NCBI GenBank assembly: GCA_030434875.1 | Contig: JAUISW010000001.1 | Location: forward strand, 569,501-633,500 | Direction: 5' to 3' | DNA length: 64,000 bases | Source of the DNA: Lachnospiraceae bacterium C1.1 | GTDB lineage: Bacteria; Bacillota; Clostridia; Lachnospirales; Lachnospiraceae | In this document: piece by piece, positions 8,645 to 17,012 of the stretch | How the letters are laid out: every line of letters starts with the position of its first letter | Numbering within the stretch: position 1 is the stretch's first letter | Notes under the pieces: model-generated | Told to the model about the DNA's origin: nothing | Database searches by the model: none | The model's input: only the letters and a program-made list of their open reading frames with translations | Made by a program: the position numbers and the translations under genes

Positions 8645-9709
8645 ATGGGAAATGACAAATCGACCAATATGGGCTTATCTATCATTTTGCTGCTGACCGG
8701 ATTTCTTGGGACAGCTGCGGCATTAATTCTGGACTTTACCGGAAGTAAACTTACATTCAGGGGACCATTGCTTGTCATCGGGATCATACTGTTCTTTATC
8801 GGTTTATATCTGGTTCCGACTAAAAAATATCACAGAGACATTATCAATATCATCTTTCTTTTTCCACTTCTTTTCTGCTTTGCAGTTACTGTTATAATCC
8901 CATTTGGACTTGGACTTTTTTATTCAACAACAGATTGGAATGGTATAAAAATGACCGGATTCGTGGGATTTAAAAACTATTCTGATATGTTCAGTGAAGC
9001 AGGATTTTTGTGGTCTCTTATAATTACAGTTTTGTTTGTGATCGTAAATATGGTGCTGGTCAACGTCATCGGACTTGCGCTTGCTGTTCTTTGTACAAGC
9101 AAGATCAGGGCAGTTGGATTTTTCAGGGCAGCCTATTTTATACCAAACCTTATAGGCGGTATTGTTCTTGGATATATTTGGCAGTTTATTTTTAACAATG
9201 TTGTCCTTAAATGGACATTTGAAATGTTCGGATATAACAGCTCAATGCTTTCTAAATATAATACAGGCTTTATAGCTATAATAATGGTTTATATATGGCA
9301 GTATGCCGGATATATCATGATGATCTATATAACAGGCCTTACAACGGTACCATCTGATGTTATAGAGGCAGCGGCGATTGACGGGGCAACGGCAGTACAG
9401 ACATTTTTCAGGATAAAGCTTCCGATGATAGCCTCAACTATCACAGTATGTACTTTTCTGACCCTGCAGTCGGCATTCAAGCAGTTTGATGTAAACATGG
9501 CTTTGACAAATGGTACGGGGTCTGTAAATTTCATGGGACAGTACCTGTCAAACGGAACACAGATGCTTGCCCTTAATATTTATAATACAGCGATCACGAA
9601 AAATAATTATGCAATGGGTCAGGCAAAGGCCGTGCTCTTTTTCGTTATTCTTTCAATAGTATCTATCATTCAGGTCAGGATATCAAACAAGAGGGAGGTG
9701 GAACTATAA
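8645..9709 (+). CDS. Sugar ABC transporter permease, MalF type
   Basis: This is an integral membrane subunit of a binding-protein-dependent sugar importer, 354 residues. Two extra hydrophobic segments at the N-terminus precede the usual six-helix permease core, as in many MalF/UgpA relatives. The cytoplasmic EAA loop that contacts the ATPase is visible as EAAAIDGATAVQTFFRIKLP. The stop overlaps the start of the next permease gene (TAATG), implying translational coupling. No ATPase gene is present in the locus; a shared MsmK-type ATPase encoded elsewhere would be expected. Confidence 0.9.
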   Translation: MGNDKSTNMGLSIILLLTGFLGTAAALILDFTGSKLTFRGPLLVIGIILFFIGLYLVPTKKYHRDIINIIFLFPLLFCFAVTVIIPFGLGLFYSTTDWNGIKMTGFVGFKNYSDMFSEAGFLWSLIITVLFVIVNMVLVNVIGLALAVLCTSKIRAVGFFRAAYFIPNLIGGIVLGYIWQFIFNNVVLKWTFEMFGYNSSMLSKYNTGFIAIIMVYIWQYAGYIMMIYITGLTTVPSDVIEAAAIDGATAVQTFFRIKLPMIASTITVCTFLTLQSAFKQFDVNMALTNGTGSVNFMGQYLSNGTQMLALNIYNTAITKNNYAMGQAKAVLFFVILSIVSIIQVRISNKREVEL

Positions 9710-10575
9710 TGGTAAAAAAGCTTACTCCGGTGGGAGCAGCTATAAGAATTGTCTTTTTTCTGGTGGCTCTCTATGTTCTTTTTCCATTTCTGCTTGTTGT
9801 GATAAATGTATTCAGAACAGCCAATGATATTGTTGCAAATCCTGTAAGCGTATCGGGAATGTCTTTTGCAAAGCTTACAGATAATCTTACGTCTGTCATT
9901 AACAACAGCAATTTCAGCTTTTGGTCAGCTTTTGGAACTTCGGCACTGGTAACTGTGTTCTCGATCGTATTGCTTGCTGTATTCGGTGGAATGGCTGCCT
10001 GGGTTATATGCCGTAACAAAACAAAATGGTCAGCGTTCATTTATATGGTATTTATCGCATCGATGATAATCCCGTTCCAGGTTGTAATGCTCCCGCTCAT
10101 TTCGACATTCAGGGACGTAGGCAAATTTTTGGGAATCAGTATGCTTCAGTCTTTCCCGGGGATAATTTTTGCATATCTTGGATTTGGCGGTGCCATGACA
10201 GTATTTATACTGACAGGATTTATAAAAACTGTTCCATATGAGCTGGAAGAAGCGGCATCCATTGATGGCTGTTCTCCGGAGGGAACTTATTTCAGGATCA
10301 TTTTTCCCTTATTGAAGCCGCCGATCGTTACGGTAACTATCCTTAACGGAATGTGGATCTGGAATGACTACCTTCTTCCTTCGCTCATGCTGGGACATAA
10401 TGGAAAAGTAAAAACACTTCCGGTTGCCGTGCAGGCTTTTGTGGGTTCATATGTAAAGCAGTGGGATCTGATACTGACAGCTGCGCTTCTTGCTATCATC
10501 CCGATGATAATACTTTTCCTTTTTGCACAGAAACAGATCATGGGCGGTCTTGTGGACGGAGCGATAAAGTCATAA
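9709..10575 (+). CDS. Sugar ABC transporter permease, MalG type
   Basis: This is the second membrane subunit of the importer, 288 residues with six predicted membrane segments. The EAA loop reads EEAASIDGCSPEGTYFRIIFP. The start codon overlaps the upstream permease stop by one base. A GH13 gene follows 39 bases after the stop, so importer and hydrolase are probably co-transcribed. Confidence 0.9.
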   Translation: MVKKLTPVGAAIRIVFFLVALYVLFPFLLVVINVFRTANDIVANPVSVSGMSFAKLTDNLTSVINNSNFSFWSAFGTSALVTVFSIVLLAVFGGMAAWVICRNKTKWSAFIYMVFIASMIIPFQVVMLPLISTFRDVGKFLGISMLQSFPGIIFAYLGFGGAMTVFILTGFIKTVPYELEEAASIDGCSPEGTYFRIIFPLLKPPIVTVTILNGMWIWNDYLLPSLMLGHNGKVKTLPVAVQAFVGSYVKQWDLILTAALLAIIPMIILFLFAQKQIMGGLVDGAIKS

Positions 10576-10614
10576 TAAAATTTTTTCTAAAAGACAAAAA
10601 AACAGAGGGAGATT

Positions 10615-12306
10615 ATGAATACGGGATTATCCGGTGCTGAAAACAAAAGAAAAATGAAATGGTGGCAGGAAAGCATAGTATATGAAATATATGTAAAAAG
10701 CTTTAAGGATTCCAACGGTGACGGAATCGGTGATATCAACGGGATCATAGAGAAGCTTGATTATTTGAGATCACTCGGAATCGGTGCGATATGGCTCACG
10801 CCTGTTTATAAATCACCTCAGGCAGATAACGGTTACGACATAGCAGATTATTATAAAATCGATGAAAGCTATGGAAGCATGGAGGACATGGAGAGACTGA
10901 TCTCAGAGGCAGGAAAAAGGAACATAAAAATAGTAATGGATCTTGTCTTTAATCACACATCAGACAAAAATGAGTGGTTTCTGGAGTCAAAGGCATCACA
11001 TGATAATGAAAAAAGCAGCTGGTATATATGGAGGGATGCGAAGCCGGACGGGAGCGAGCCTAATAACTGGCGGAGCATATTCGGTGGTTCTGCATGGACC
11101 TGGTGTGAAGAACGGGGACAATATTACCTGCATACCTTTCTGCCGGAGCAACCGGATCTGAACTGGGAAAATCCCGATATGAGGCAGGCGGTTTACGACG
11201 TGGCAAATTTCTGGGTAAAAAAAGGTGTCGGGGGATTCAGGATGGATGCCGTAACCTACATAAAAAAGCCGGAGGATTTTAGTGATGGCAGGGAGGATGC
11301 GGCAGACGGAATGGCAGGAATCCATTCAATGACGGCAAACACGAAGGGAATATTGGATTTTTTGCATGAATTCAAGGAGAATGTCCAGAAGGGAACGGAT
11401 ATTTTCTGCGTCGGGGAAGCTAATGGGGTAAGTGCCTCAGAGCTTCCGGAATGGGTCGGAAACAGGGGAGTTTTTGACATGATATTTGAGTTCAGCCACA
11501 TCGATATAGATCTCGATGATGAGACAGACTGGTGCAGGCGGCGGAAATGGAAGCTTAGTGAATTAAAGAGCTGCATTACGGCAAGCCAGACCTCAACGGC
11601 GAGGGAAGGATGGTATCCGATCTTTTTTGAAAATCATGATCAGGGCAGGTCAATAGACCATTTTTTCGCGGACTCTAAAGATCCGGTGTCAGCCGGAAAA
11701 GCACTGGCGGCAGCTCTTATGACGCTCAGGGGGACACCGTTTATTTATCAAGGCGAGGAGATTGGTATCAGAAACCTTAAACTGGACTCCATAGACTCTT
11801 ATGAGGACATATCAACAATAAACCACTATAAGTTCGCAAGAGAGTCCGGGCATACGGAAAAAGAGGCAATGGATGCCGTGCATCATTTCAGCAGGGATAA
11901 TGCACGGACCCCTATGCAATGGACGGCAGGAGATCATGCGGGATTCAGCAGTGCAGATCCGTGGTTCCGGCTTTCTGATGACTATAAGGACATTAATGTG
12001 GAAGCTGAATCATCTGATGAGAATTCACTGCTTTCGTGGTACCGGAAACTTCTTGGGGTCAGGAGATCACGCGTTGAGCTTATCAATGGGGATTATAGGG
12101 AAATAATGCATGAGAATGAACAGATTTATGCATATATACGTGATAACGGGGAAAAATCGTCGCTGGTTCTCATAAATTTCTCAGACAGGGATGCCGCATA
12201 TGACCCGGAGATCATAGGCTCATATGAATTTCTGATATCGTCCTGTGGAGACAAGGCTGCAAAGGGATCATTACGTCCTTATGAGGCTGTGATCTACAAG
12301 GATTAA
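10615..12306 (+). CDS. GH13 alpha-glucosidase (third of the locus)
   Basis: This is a GH13_31-type cytoplasmic alpha-glucosidase of 563 residues. The catalytic residues are D211 in GFRMDAV, E268 in CVGEANG and the Asp near 342 in ENHDQGR. Ala follows the nucleophile, unlike the Val of the enzyme at 5306, so the bond preference is probably different. The ATG at 10615 is preceded by GAGGGAG. An internal Met about 13 residues in would remove an unusual N-terminal extension and is an alternative start. It is likely the last gene of the importer operon; a long hairpin follows. Confidence 0.88.
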   Translation: MNTGLSGAENKRKMKWWQESIVYEIYVKSFKDSNGDGIGDINGIIEKLDYLRSLGIGAIWLTPVYKSPQADNGYDIADYYKIDESYGSMEDMERLISEAGKRNIKIVMDLVFNHTSDKNEWFLESKASHDNEKSSWYIWRDAKPDGSEPNNWRSIFGGSAWTWCEERGQYYLHTFLPEQPDLNWENPDMRQAVYDVANFWVKKGVGGFRMDAVTYIKKPEDFSDGREDAADGMAGIHSMTANTKGILDFLHEFKENVQKGTDIFCVGEANGVSASELPEWVGNRGVFDMIFEFSHIDIDLDDETDWCRRRKWKLSELKSCITASQTSTAREGWYPIFFENHDQGRSIDHFFADSKDPVSAGKALAAALMTLRGTPFIYQGEEIGIRNLKLDSIDSYEDISTINHYKFARESGHTEKEAMDAVHHFSRDNARTPMQWTAGDHAGFSSADPWFRLSDDYKDINVEAESSDENSLLSWYRKLLGVRRSRVELINGDYREIMHENEQIYAYIRDNGEKSSLVLINFSDRDAAYDPEIIGSYEFLISSCGDKAAKGSLRPYEAVIYKD

Positions 12307-12324
12307 AATTACTCTATAAGTCCA

Positions 12325-12381
12325 GTCTCAAAGCATAGACGGATGCGTGTTTACATGCAAATCCGTTTATGCTTTAGAGAC
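12325..12381. repeat. Long inverted repeat after the glucosidase operon
   Basis: GTCTCAAAGCATAGACGGAT pairs imperfectly with the inverted ATCCGTTTATGCTTTAGAGAC region, giving roughly 25-bp arms. No T-run follows, so it is not a standard terminator, but it may still end or stabilise the operon transcript. Downstream, bases 12448-12460 carry TGTGGACAGTAAC, one mismatch from the right end of the element at 52602-52748, suggesting a decayed mobile remnant. Nothing coding is seen up to the tRNA promoter. Confidence 0.5.
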
Positions 12382-12498
12382 GACAACAGTAAGGTAAAAC
12401 GTCCAGTGCTTCGCACTGCTGAATAGTTGCAAATAAATGACGCTGGCTGTGGACAGTAACGTGATTTTAGAAAAAAATAAAAAAATTTCAAAAAGGTG

Positions 12499-12528
12499 TT
12501 GACATCATAGGGGGATTGGTGGTATATT
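12499..12528 (+). promoter_or_regulatory. Promoter of the tRNA operon
   Basis: TTGACA at 12499-12504 is followed after 18 bases by TATATT at 12523-12528. It lies about 60 bases upstream of the first tRNA, the usual place for a strong stable-RNA promoter. Confidence 0.7.
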
Positions 12529-12586
12529 ATCACTGTTGCGCGACACAAGAGCTTGAAACGAAAGCTTCCCAGAGCGCATGATTTAT

Positions 12587-12659
12587 GGGATCTTAGCTCA
12601 GCTGGGAGAGCATCTGCCTTACAAGCAGAGGGTCACAGGTTCGAGCCCTGTAGGTCCCA
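12587..12659 (+). tRNA. tRNA-Val (anticodon TAC)
   Basis: The 73 bases fold into a full cloverleaf. Acceptor arms GGGATCT/AGGTCCC pair with one G-T, the D arm is GCTC/GAGC, the anticodon stem is TCTGC/GCAGA with loop CTTACAA giving anticodon TAC, and the T arm is ACAGG/CCTGT around TTCGAGC. The discriminator is A and CCA is not encoded. Confidence 0.95.
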
Positions 12660-12677
12660 TATCTTTCAAATAAATAT

Positions 12678-12751
12678 GGCGAGATAGCTCAGCTGGCTAG
12701 AGCACGCGGTTCATACCCGCGGTGTCGAGGGTTCAAGTCCCCCTCTCGCTA
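12678..12751 (+). tRNA. tRNA-Met (anticodon CAT, elongator type)
   Basis: The 74 bases fold with acceptor arms GGCGAGA/TCTCGCT (G-T at the first pair), D arm GCTC/GAGC, anticodon stem CGCGG/CCGCG with loop TTCATAC, and a T arm around TTCAAGT. The first pair and the anticodon stem do not match initiator tRNA, and overall it resembles Firmicute elongator tRNA-Met. A tRNA-Ile with modified CAT is a less likely alternative. CCA is not encoded. Confidence 0.9.
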
Positions 12752-12757
12752 CTAGAA

Positions 12758-12781
12758 GGAACTCAGAAGAGTTCCTTTTTT
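12758..12781 (+). terminator. Terminator of the tRNA operon
   Basis: GGAACTC, a loop AGAA, GAGTTCC and then six T: a compact rho-independent terminator directly after the second tRNA. Confidence 0.9.
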
Positions 12782-12798
12782 GTTTTCTGGTTTCGTAC

Positions 12799-13122
12799 TT
12801 CGATTGTTACGCCGTTCACCTCAAAGTTCCTACGAGGAACGCTCTCGCTTTGGGCTCCGACGCAGCGGTAGATAATGCCCGCAAAATACGCGGGCATAAC
12901 TGCCGGCGTCTCGCACAATCCTCTTTAGGAACATTTGAGGTTCGCGGCTTAGGTTTACATGAAAGCGTAAGTTGCGAGGCTTATCTGTTTCCAAAAGAGG
13001 GGTCATGAAAAACGCCGGTCCTTGTTCCGCGTTCTTTGCGGAACTAGTACCGCTGCGATTTTTCTTTTGCAGCGAGAGCGTCCCTCGCTGGAAACAGATA
13101 AACCGAACAACGCAACAGGAGA
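12799..13122. repeat. Dispersed inverted-repeat element, copy B (longest copy)
   Basis: The left part carries the repeat core in inverted orientation (12799-12842, including GTTCCTACGAGGAAC). The right part (about 13070-13122) carries a second, inverted block with GGAAACAGATAAACCGAAC and CGCAACAGG, matching the other half of copy A. In between are further hairpins, for example GCCCGC/GCGGGC around 12880 and TTCCGC/GCGGAA around 13030. No ORF is visible. It may be a complete element of which the other copies are reduced forms. Confidence 0.65.
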
Positions 13123-13180
13123 TAACTCAAACTAAAAAACTATAGGATTTTGTGATGACGAATTAACGAGGAGATTTATT

Positions 13181-13807
13181 ATGACGGCAGATGCACTGAT
13201 ACTTGATGTAGACGGAACAATCTGGAACTCCACCGGAATAGTTGCCGATGCATGGAATGATGCAGCGAAAGAGATGAAAGTTAAATATAATACGATCACC
13301 CCTGAGATCTTAAAAAGTTATTTTGGGAAGACAATGGAAGAGATAGCAGCAGGACTTTTCGAGGGAATAGATGAAGAGAACAGATATAAGATAATGAGAC
13401 TCTGTGAAAAAATGGAACAGGAATATCTGGAGGCGGACCCGTGTCATATATGCTACGAGGGCGTCAGAGAGACCGTAGAGGCTATTTCAAAGCGAATCAA
13501 GGTGTATGTTGTCAGTAACTGTCAGAAGGGCTATATAGAGCTCATGCTGCGCAAGACAGGCATGGAAGAGTTTGTAACTGATTTTGAATGTTACGGGAAT
13601 ACAGGTAATGGTAAAGCAGCGAACATCGCATTGCTTGTCAGGCGAAATAATATTAAGAAGCCTGTTTATGTCGGGGACACTGCAGGAGATGCAGAGGCTT
13701 GTAAAGAGGCAGGAGTGCCATTTATATTCGCATCGTACGGTTTTGGAAGCGTTGATAAATATGCAGCAAAAATAAATAAATTTCCGGATCTTCTGGATAT
13801 TCTTTAA
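13181..13807 (+). CDS. HAD-superfamily phosphatase
   Basis: This is a haloacid-dehalogenase-like hydrolase of 208 residues, most like phosphoglycolate phosphatase and beta-phosphoglucomutase relatives. Motif I is DVDGTIW near residue 9, with the nucleophile Asp and the second Asp. Motif II is VVSNCQ, and motif IV is YVGDTAGDAEACKEAG. A cap domain lies between motifs I and II. AGGAG precedes the ATG. The gene stands alone with its own terminator. The substrate cannot be told from sequence; a small phosphorylated sugar or acid is usual. Confidence 0.87.
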   Translation: MTADALILDVDGTIWNSTGIVADAWNDAAKEMKVKYNTITPEILKSYFGKTMEEIAAGLFEGIDEENRYKIMRLCEKMEQEYLEADPCHICYEGVRETVEAISKRIKVYVVSNCQKGYIELMLRKTGMEEFVTDFECYGNTGNGKAANIALLVRRNNIKKPVYVGDTAGDAEACKEAGVPFIFASYGFGSVDKYAAKINKFPDLLDIL

Positions 13808-13810
13808 GAA

Positions 13811-13852
13811 AAAAGGCATTTGTCATTGTGCAGATAATGACAAATGCCTTTT
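13811..13852 (+). terminator. Strong hairpin terminator after the HAD phosphatase gene
   Basis: AAAAGGCATTTGTCATT is perfectly matched by AATGACAAATGCCTTTT with an 8-base loop. The hairpin is symmetric, so it may act on both strands and also stop transcription arriving from the insertion element. Confidence 0.9.
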
Positions 13853-13963
13853 GTTTACTTTATAGGAAATTCCAATTTTTTGGACAACAAATCCTAACGT
13901 ACGTTCGGACATTAAATTGAAATGAATAATGAAGGAATGCATGACAAACAGACGGTATGGAAA

Positions 13964-14137
13964 TTAAAAGATGTAGAAACCATCTTCTCCAAAATCGTCA
14001 TCAAGTTCGTCATCATTTAAGAAATAATCCAAATCCAAAAGTTCATCCTCGCTCATATTGCGAATGTCCTTGGGAGAAAAACCTTCTGGTGGGTTATCCA
14101 TGTACTTTTTGCGCAGTTTCTCAATGTTTTGTTTCAT
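13964..14137 (-). CDS. Small acidic protein in the IS91-type element
   Basis: This is a 57-residue ORF too short for most gene callers. It is preceded by a perfect AGGAGG with 8-base spacing on the minus strand. The product starts MKQNIEKLRKKYMDNPPEGF and has a strongly acidic C-terminal half with repeated Asp and Glu. It starts 51 bases after the transposase stop, so the two are probably co-transcribed. I do not recognise the family. A role as an accessory or inhibitor of transposition is only a guess from its position. Confidence 0.6.
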   Translation of the reverse strand: MKQNIEKLRKKYMDNPPEGFSPKDIRNMSEDELLDLDYFLNDDELDDDFGEDGFYIF

Positions 14138-14187
14138 GTTGGTATCCTCCTGAAAGGATTATACCAAGTATAGTCGGATTAATAAAG

Positions 14188-15336
14188 TTATGCAGATGAA
14201 CGCAATCCACGAGACTTGGACATGGCTTTCTCGTATAGTTCTTCAAGAGAAACGCGCTTATGATTAAAATATAGTTCCAGGAACAGCATTGTTGAACCGC
14301 AATCGCATTTTAGAGGATCATATCCGAACGCGGAAAGCTGTGCAGTACGCCATTTATTGAAGCCACGAAGAAATGAGTGCTTTTCTTTTGAAATGGCGCG
14401 GTTAAGATTTTTGTCAATGTCTCTGTGACGGGCATAAATACCACCATAACGTATCATCTTAAAGTGTTTTTCAGGTATATGCCGTATCAGACGTTCAATG
14501 AACTCGGTTGCAGGGATGGTTTCTTCTACATATTTGTCATCTTCGTGGCGGTTGTAGTGGAAAGTGACATAATCACCGTCATATTTGTCAATACGTGAAG
14601 TTGCAATGACGGGTCTGCCAAGGTAACGTCCAATGTATTTAATTACGGTGGTAGGGTTGCATTTGTTGGGCTTGGCATAAACATAGAAGCCCTGTTTATT
14701 TTTGTCATAACAGGCAGCTTTGACTTTCTTAAAGGAAGAGCCAAGATAAGGTTCTAATTCATTTAAAAGTGCAGTTTGAAATGAACTGCGAAGAAGCTTG
14801 TAATTAAAATGAGTTACGTTTCGCCATTCGCCGTTGTCACTGTAACCGCCTTCAGATATTAGACAGTGAATATGCGGATTCCATTTTAGATCACGTCCGA
14901 AAGTGTGCAGGACCATGATAAAACCGGGAGTGAAATTTTTTGATTTATTTATTTTGCGGAACATATGGGAAATAACACTGTTAACAGCGTGGAACAAGCA
15001 ATTTAGAAGAGTACGATCCTGTAAGAAGTAGATCCTTAAATCTTCTGCAATGGTAAAAACGCAATGTCTATGATTGACCTTAATCAGCTTGAAGGACATG
15101 TTAGTGGTGCGTTCCATGGAATACTTATTTCCGCATGAAGGACAAAAGCGGCTGTGACAGCGAAAGGGAACAAATTTAAGTTTTCCGCAATCCGGGCATC
15201 CATACATGGCACCACCAAAGTCTGGATTGCCACAATTAATCATCTTGTCGATGTTTTCAATGACAGATGAGCGAGGTTTCATTGTGAAAATAATTGTTTC
15301 ATAGTAGTCGGTAAAGATTTTTTGCAGTATGTTCAT
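14188..15336 (-). CDS. IS91-family transposase
   Basis: This is a rolling-circle (HUH, Y2) transposase of about 382 residues. The N-terminal zinc-binding domain shows CPDCGKL and FCPSCGNKY. The HUH motif is NPHIHCLISEGG near the middle, and the catalytic region has the paired tyrosines in KYIGRYLGR. Met at 15336 (MNILQKIF) is preferred; a longer frame reaches 15441 but runs through the hairpin block and has no ribosome binding site. The frame is intact, so the element may still be active. It sits between the HAD gene and the symporter gene without breaking either. Confidence 0.9.
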   Translation of the reverse strand: MNILQKIFTDYYETIIFTMKPRSSVIENIDKMINCGNPDFGGAMYGCPDCGKLKFVPFRCHSRFCPSCGNKYSMERTTNMSFKLIKVNHRHCVFTIAEDLRIYFLQDRTLLNCLFHAVNSVISHMFRKINKSKNFTPGFIMVLHTFGRDLKWNPHIHCLISEGGYSDNGEWRNVTHFNYKLLRSSFQTALLNELEPYLGSSFKKVKAACYDKNKQGFYVYAKPNKCNPTTVIKYIGRYLGRPVIATSRIDKYDGDYVTFHYNRHEDDKYVEETIPATEFIERLIRHIPEKHFKMIRYGGIYARHRDIDKNLNRAISKEKHSFLRGFNKWRTAQLSAFGYDPLKCDCGSTMLFLELYFNHKRVSLEELYEKAMSKSRGLRSSA

Positions 15337-15370
15337 ATAACTATTATGAATGAAAATGGAGCAAAAGAAA

Positions 15371-15472
15371 ACCCCACCCCTCATGAGTGAGGGGCAGGGG
15401 AGTTGAAGTGCCGAAGGCACTTTTTTATTGAAATTACTCACCTATGCCCTCGCGGCTTAGACGTGGGGCATA
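15371..15472. other. Cluster of three hairpins upstream of the transposase
   Basis: Three hairpins follow one another: CCCC and CCCTCA paired with TGAGGGG and GGGG (15372-15400), AAGTGCC-GAA-GGCACTT followed by T6 on the plus strand (15406-15426), and TATGCCC paired with GGGCATA (15443-15472). Such structures fit an origin end of a rolling-circle element, or they protect the element from outside transcription. Confidence 0.55.
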
Positions 15473-15489
15473 AGAGATTTTTTTATGAA

Positions 15490-16872
15490 TTAAATTGTAA
15501 TGATATTCAATACCTGTAAAATGGAGCTAGCAAGGATTACAAGAAGGAAGATGATACATACAAAACGTATCATGAAGTTAAAGAGTTTCTTTCTTTTGAA
15601 GGTTGCACCATTTTTAGTCATTTCGTCCTCAACGGCATCAAGACCCATTGCATAGGTCACATAGAGGCAGATGGCGATGGCAGCAAGCGGCATCATGATT
15701 GAATTCGTAAGAAAATCAAAAAAGTCAAGGAATTGCATGTTAAAGATCGTAACATTTGCCAAAGGTCCATAGCCTAATGAAGAAAGGCTTCCGAGTACTA
15801 TCATTATTGCGAACATAACAAGAGTAGAGATTTTTCTGTTCCAGCCGAGCTCATCTTCGAAAGTTGATACAGCTGACTCTGTAAGAGCGATCGCACTTGT
15901 AAGGGCTGCGAAGAAAACCAAAAGGAAGAACATGATACCGATAAATGATGCATGTCCCATGTCGGCGAATACCTTAGGGATTGTGATGAACATAAGGCTC
16001 GGGCCAGCTTTTAATACGGATGAATCTCCGCCGCTGAAAGCAAATACTGCAGGAATGATCATGAGCCCCGCCATTATTGCGATACCGGTATCGAAAATCT
16101 CAACATTACGTGTGGCTTTATCGATAGAAACATCATCCTTCATGTAGGAACCAAAGGTAATTAGGATACCCATTGCGATCGAAAGAGAGTAAAACATCTG
16201 TCCCATGGCAGAAACAATAGTCATCCATGAAAAATGCTCAAGGTTTGGAATGAGAAAATATTTTACGCCTTCAATTGCACCGGGGCGTGTAACGGAATAA
16301 ATGCATACAAGGAGTGCAAGGACAACGAGAATAGGCATCATTATCCTTGAAACGCGTTCAATTCCCTTTTTAACGCCGGAAAGTATTACAACTATTGTAA
16401 GGAGTGCAAATACAAGGAACCAGCCTTCCACCTGAAAACCGTTTGAGATAAAGCTGCCAAAATAATCATCTGTTGCTACAAGAGCACTGTCACCTTTCAG
16501 ATAACTGAAAAGATAATTTAATACCCAGCCACCGATAGTTGAATAGTATGGAACTATCAGCATGGGAATTATCGCATTTATCCATCCGCCTATAGCAAAT
16601 GCCTTTTTATCGGAAAAAAACTTGAAAGCGCCAACAGGGCTTTTCTTTGTACGTCTTCCGAGTACGGTCTCTGCGACTATCATTGTGTAGCCGAAGCTTG
16701 CGGCAAGAATGATGTAGACGATAAGAAAAATACCGCCGCCGTATTTAGCTGCAAGATAAGGAAATCTCCAGATATTACCAAGACCTACGCTGGCACCGGC
16801 AGCGGCAAGTATAAATCCAAGGTGTCCGGAAAAACTGTGTCGTTCTTTCTTTTTTTCTAAACTCGTATCCAT
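15490..16872 (-). CDS. Sodium-dependent transporter of the neurotransmitter symporter family
   Basis: This is a 460-residue membrane protein of the NSS (SNF) family, which takes up amino acids or amines with sodium. The hallmark first helix reads GASVGLGNIWRFPYL and includes the sodium-site residues. About 11-12 membrane segments are visible, and the ARP-type motif TKKSPVG follows helix 2. The end of helix 12 is close to the stop. AGGAG precedes the start. It is divergent from the chromate transporter genes, with 140 bases between them. The cargo is unknown. Confidence 0.9.
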   Translation of the reverse strand: MDTSLEKKKERHSFSGHLGFILAAAGASVGLGNIWRFPYLAAKYGGGIFLIVYIILAASFGYTMIVAETVLGRRTKKSPVGAFKFFSDKKAFAIGGWINAIIPMLIVPYYSTIGGWVLNYLFSYLKGDSALVATDDYFGSFISNGFQVEGWFLVFALLTIVVILSGVKKGIERVSRIMMPILVVLALLVCIYSVTRPGAIEGVKYFLIPNLEHFSWMTIVSAMGQMFYSLSIAMGILITFGSYMKDDVSIDKATRNVEIFDTGIAIMAGLMIIPAVFAFSGGDSSVLKAGPSLMFITIPKVFADMGHASFIGIMFFLLVFFAALTSAIALTESAVSTFEDELGWNRKISTLVMFAIMIVLGSLSSLGYGPLANVTIFNMQFLDFFDFLTNSIMMPLAAIAICLYVTYAMGLDAVEDEMTKNGATFKRKKLFNFMIRFVCIIFLLVILASSILQVLNIITI

Positions 16873-16957
16873 TTTTACTCCTAAACTTAATCTAAAGATT
16901 TTTACATGAAAAAAAGTATACCATAATATGAAAATAAATCAAAAAGTTTTCTTAAGG

Positions 16958-16985
16958 TTGATGAAATTTTTTTATATGTTAAAAT
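16958..16985 (+). promoter_or_regulatory. Probable promoter of the chromate transporter pair
   Basis: TTGATG is followed after 16 bases by TAAAAT, with a TG one base upstream (extended -10). It lies 28 bases before the first start codon. Confidence 0.5.
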
Positions 16986-17012
16986 AGTACGGTTAGATGA
17001 ATAAGAGAGGAT

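Larger units (their letters stand above)
13860..15480 (-). mobile_element. IS91-type insertion element (boundaries approximate)
   Basis: The unit comprises a Y2-type transposase gene, a small acidic ORF downstream of it on the same strand, and a cluster of strong hairpins upstream. IS91-type elements move by rolling circle, lack terminal inverted repeats and make no target duplication, so the ends cannot be fixed from this sequence alone. Outside limits are set by the HAD gene terminator and the symporter stop codon. Confidence 0.6.

Noticed and set aside
12325..12586. A T-box or riboswitch ahead of the tRNA operon
   Set aside because: No conserved T-box, S-box or other known core could be read; the hairpin lies upstream of the tRNA promoter and looks like a repeat remnant.
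15337..15441. N-terminal extension of the IS91-type transposase
   Set aside because: The frame is open but crosses strong hairpins, has no ribosome binding site and the extra residues do not resemble the family.
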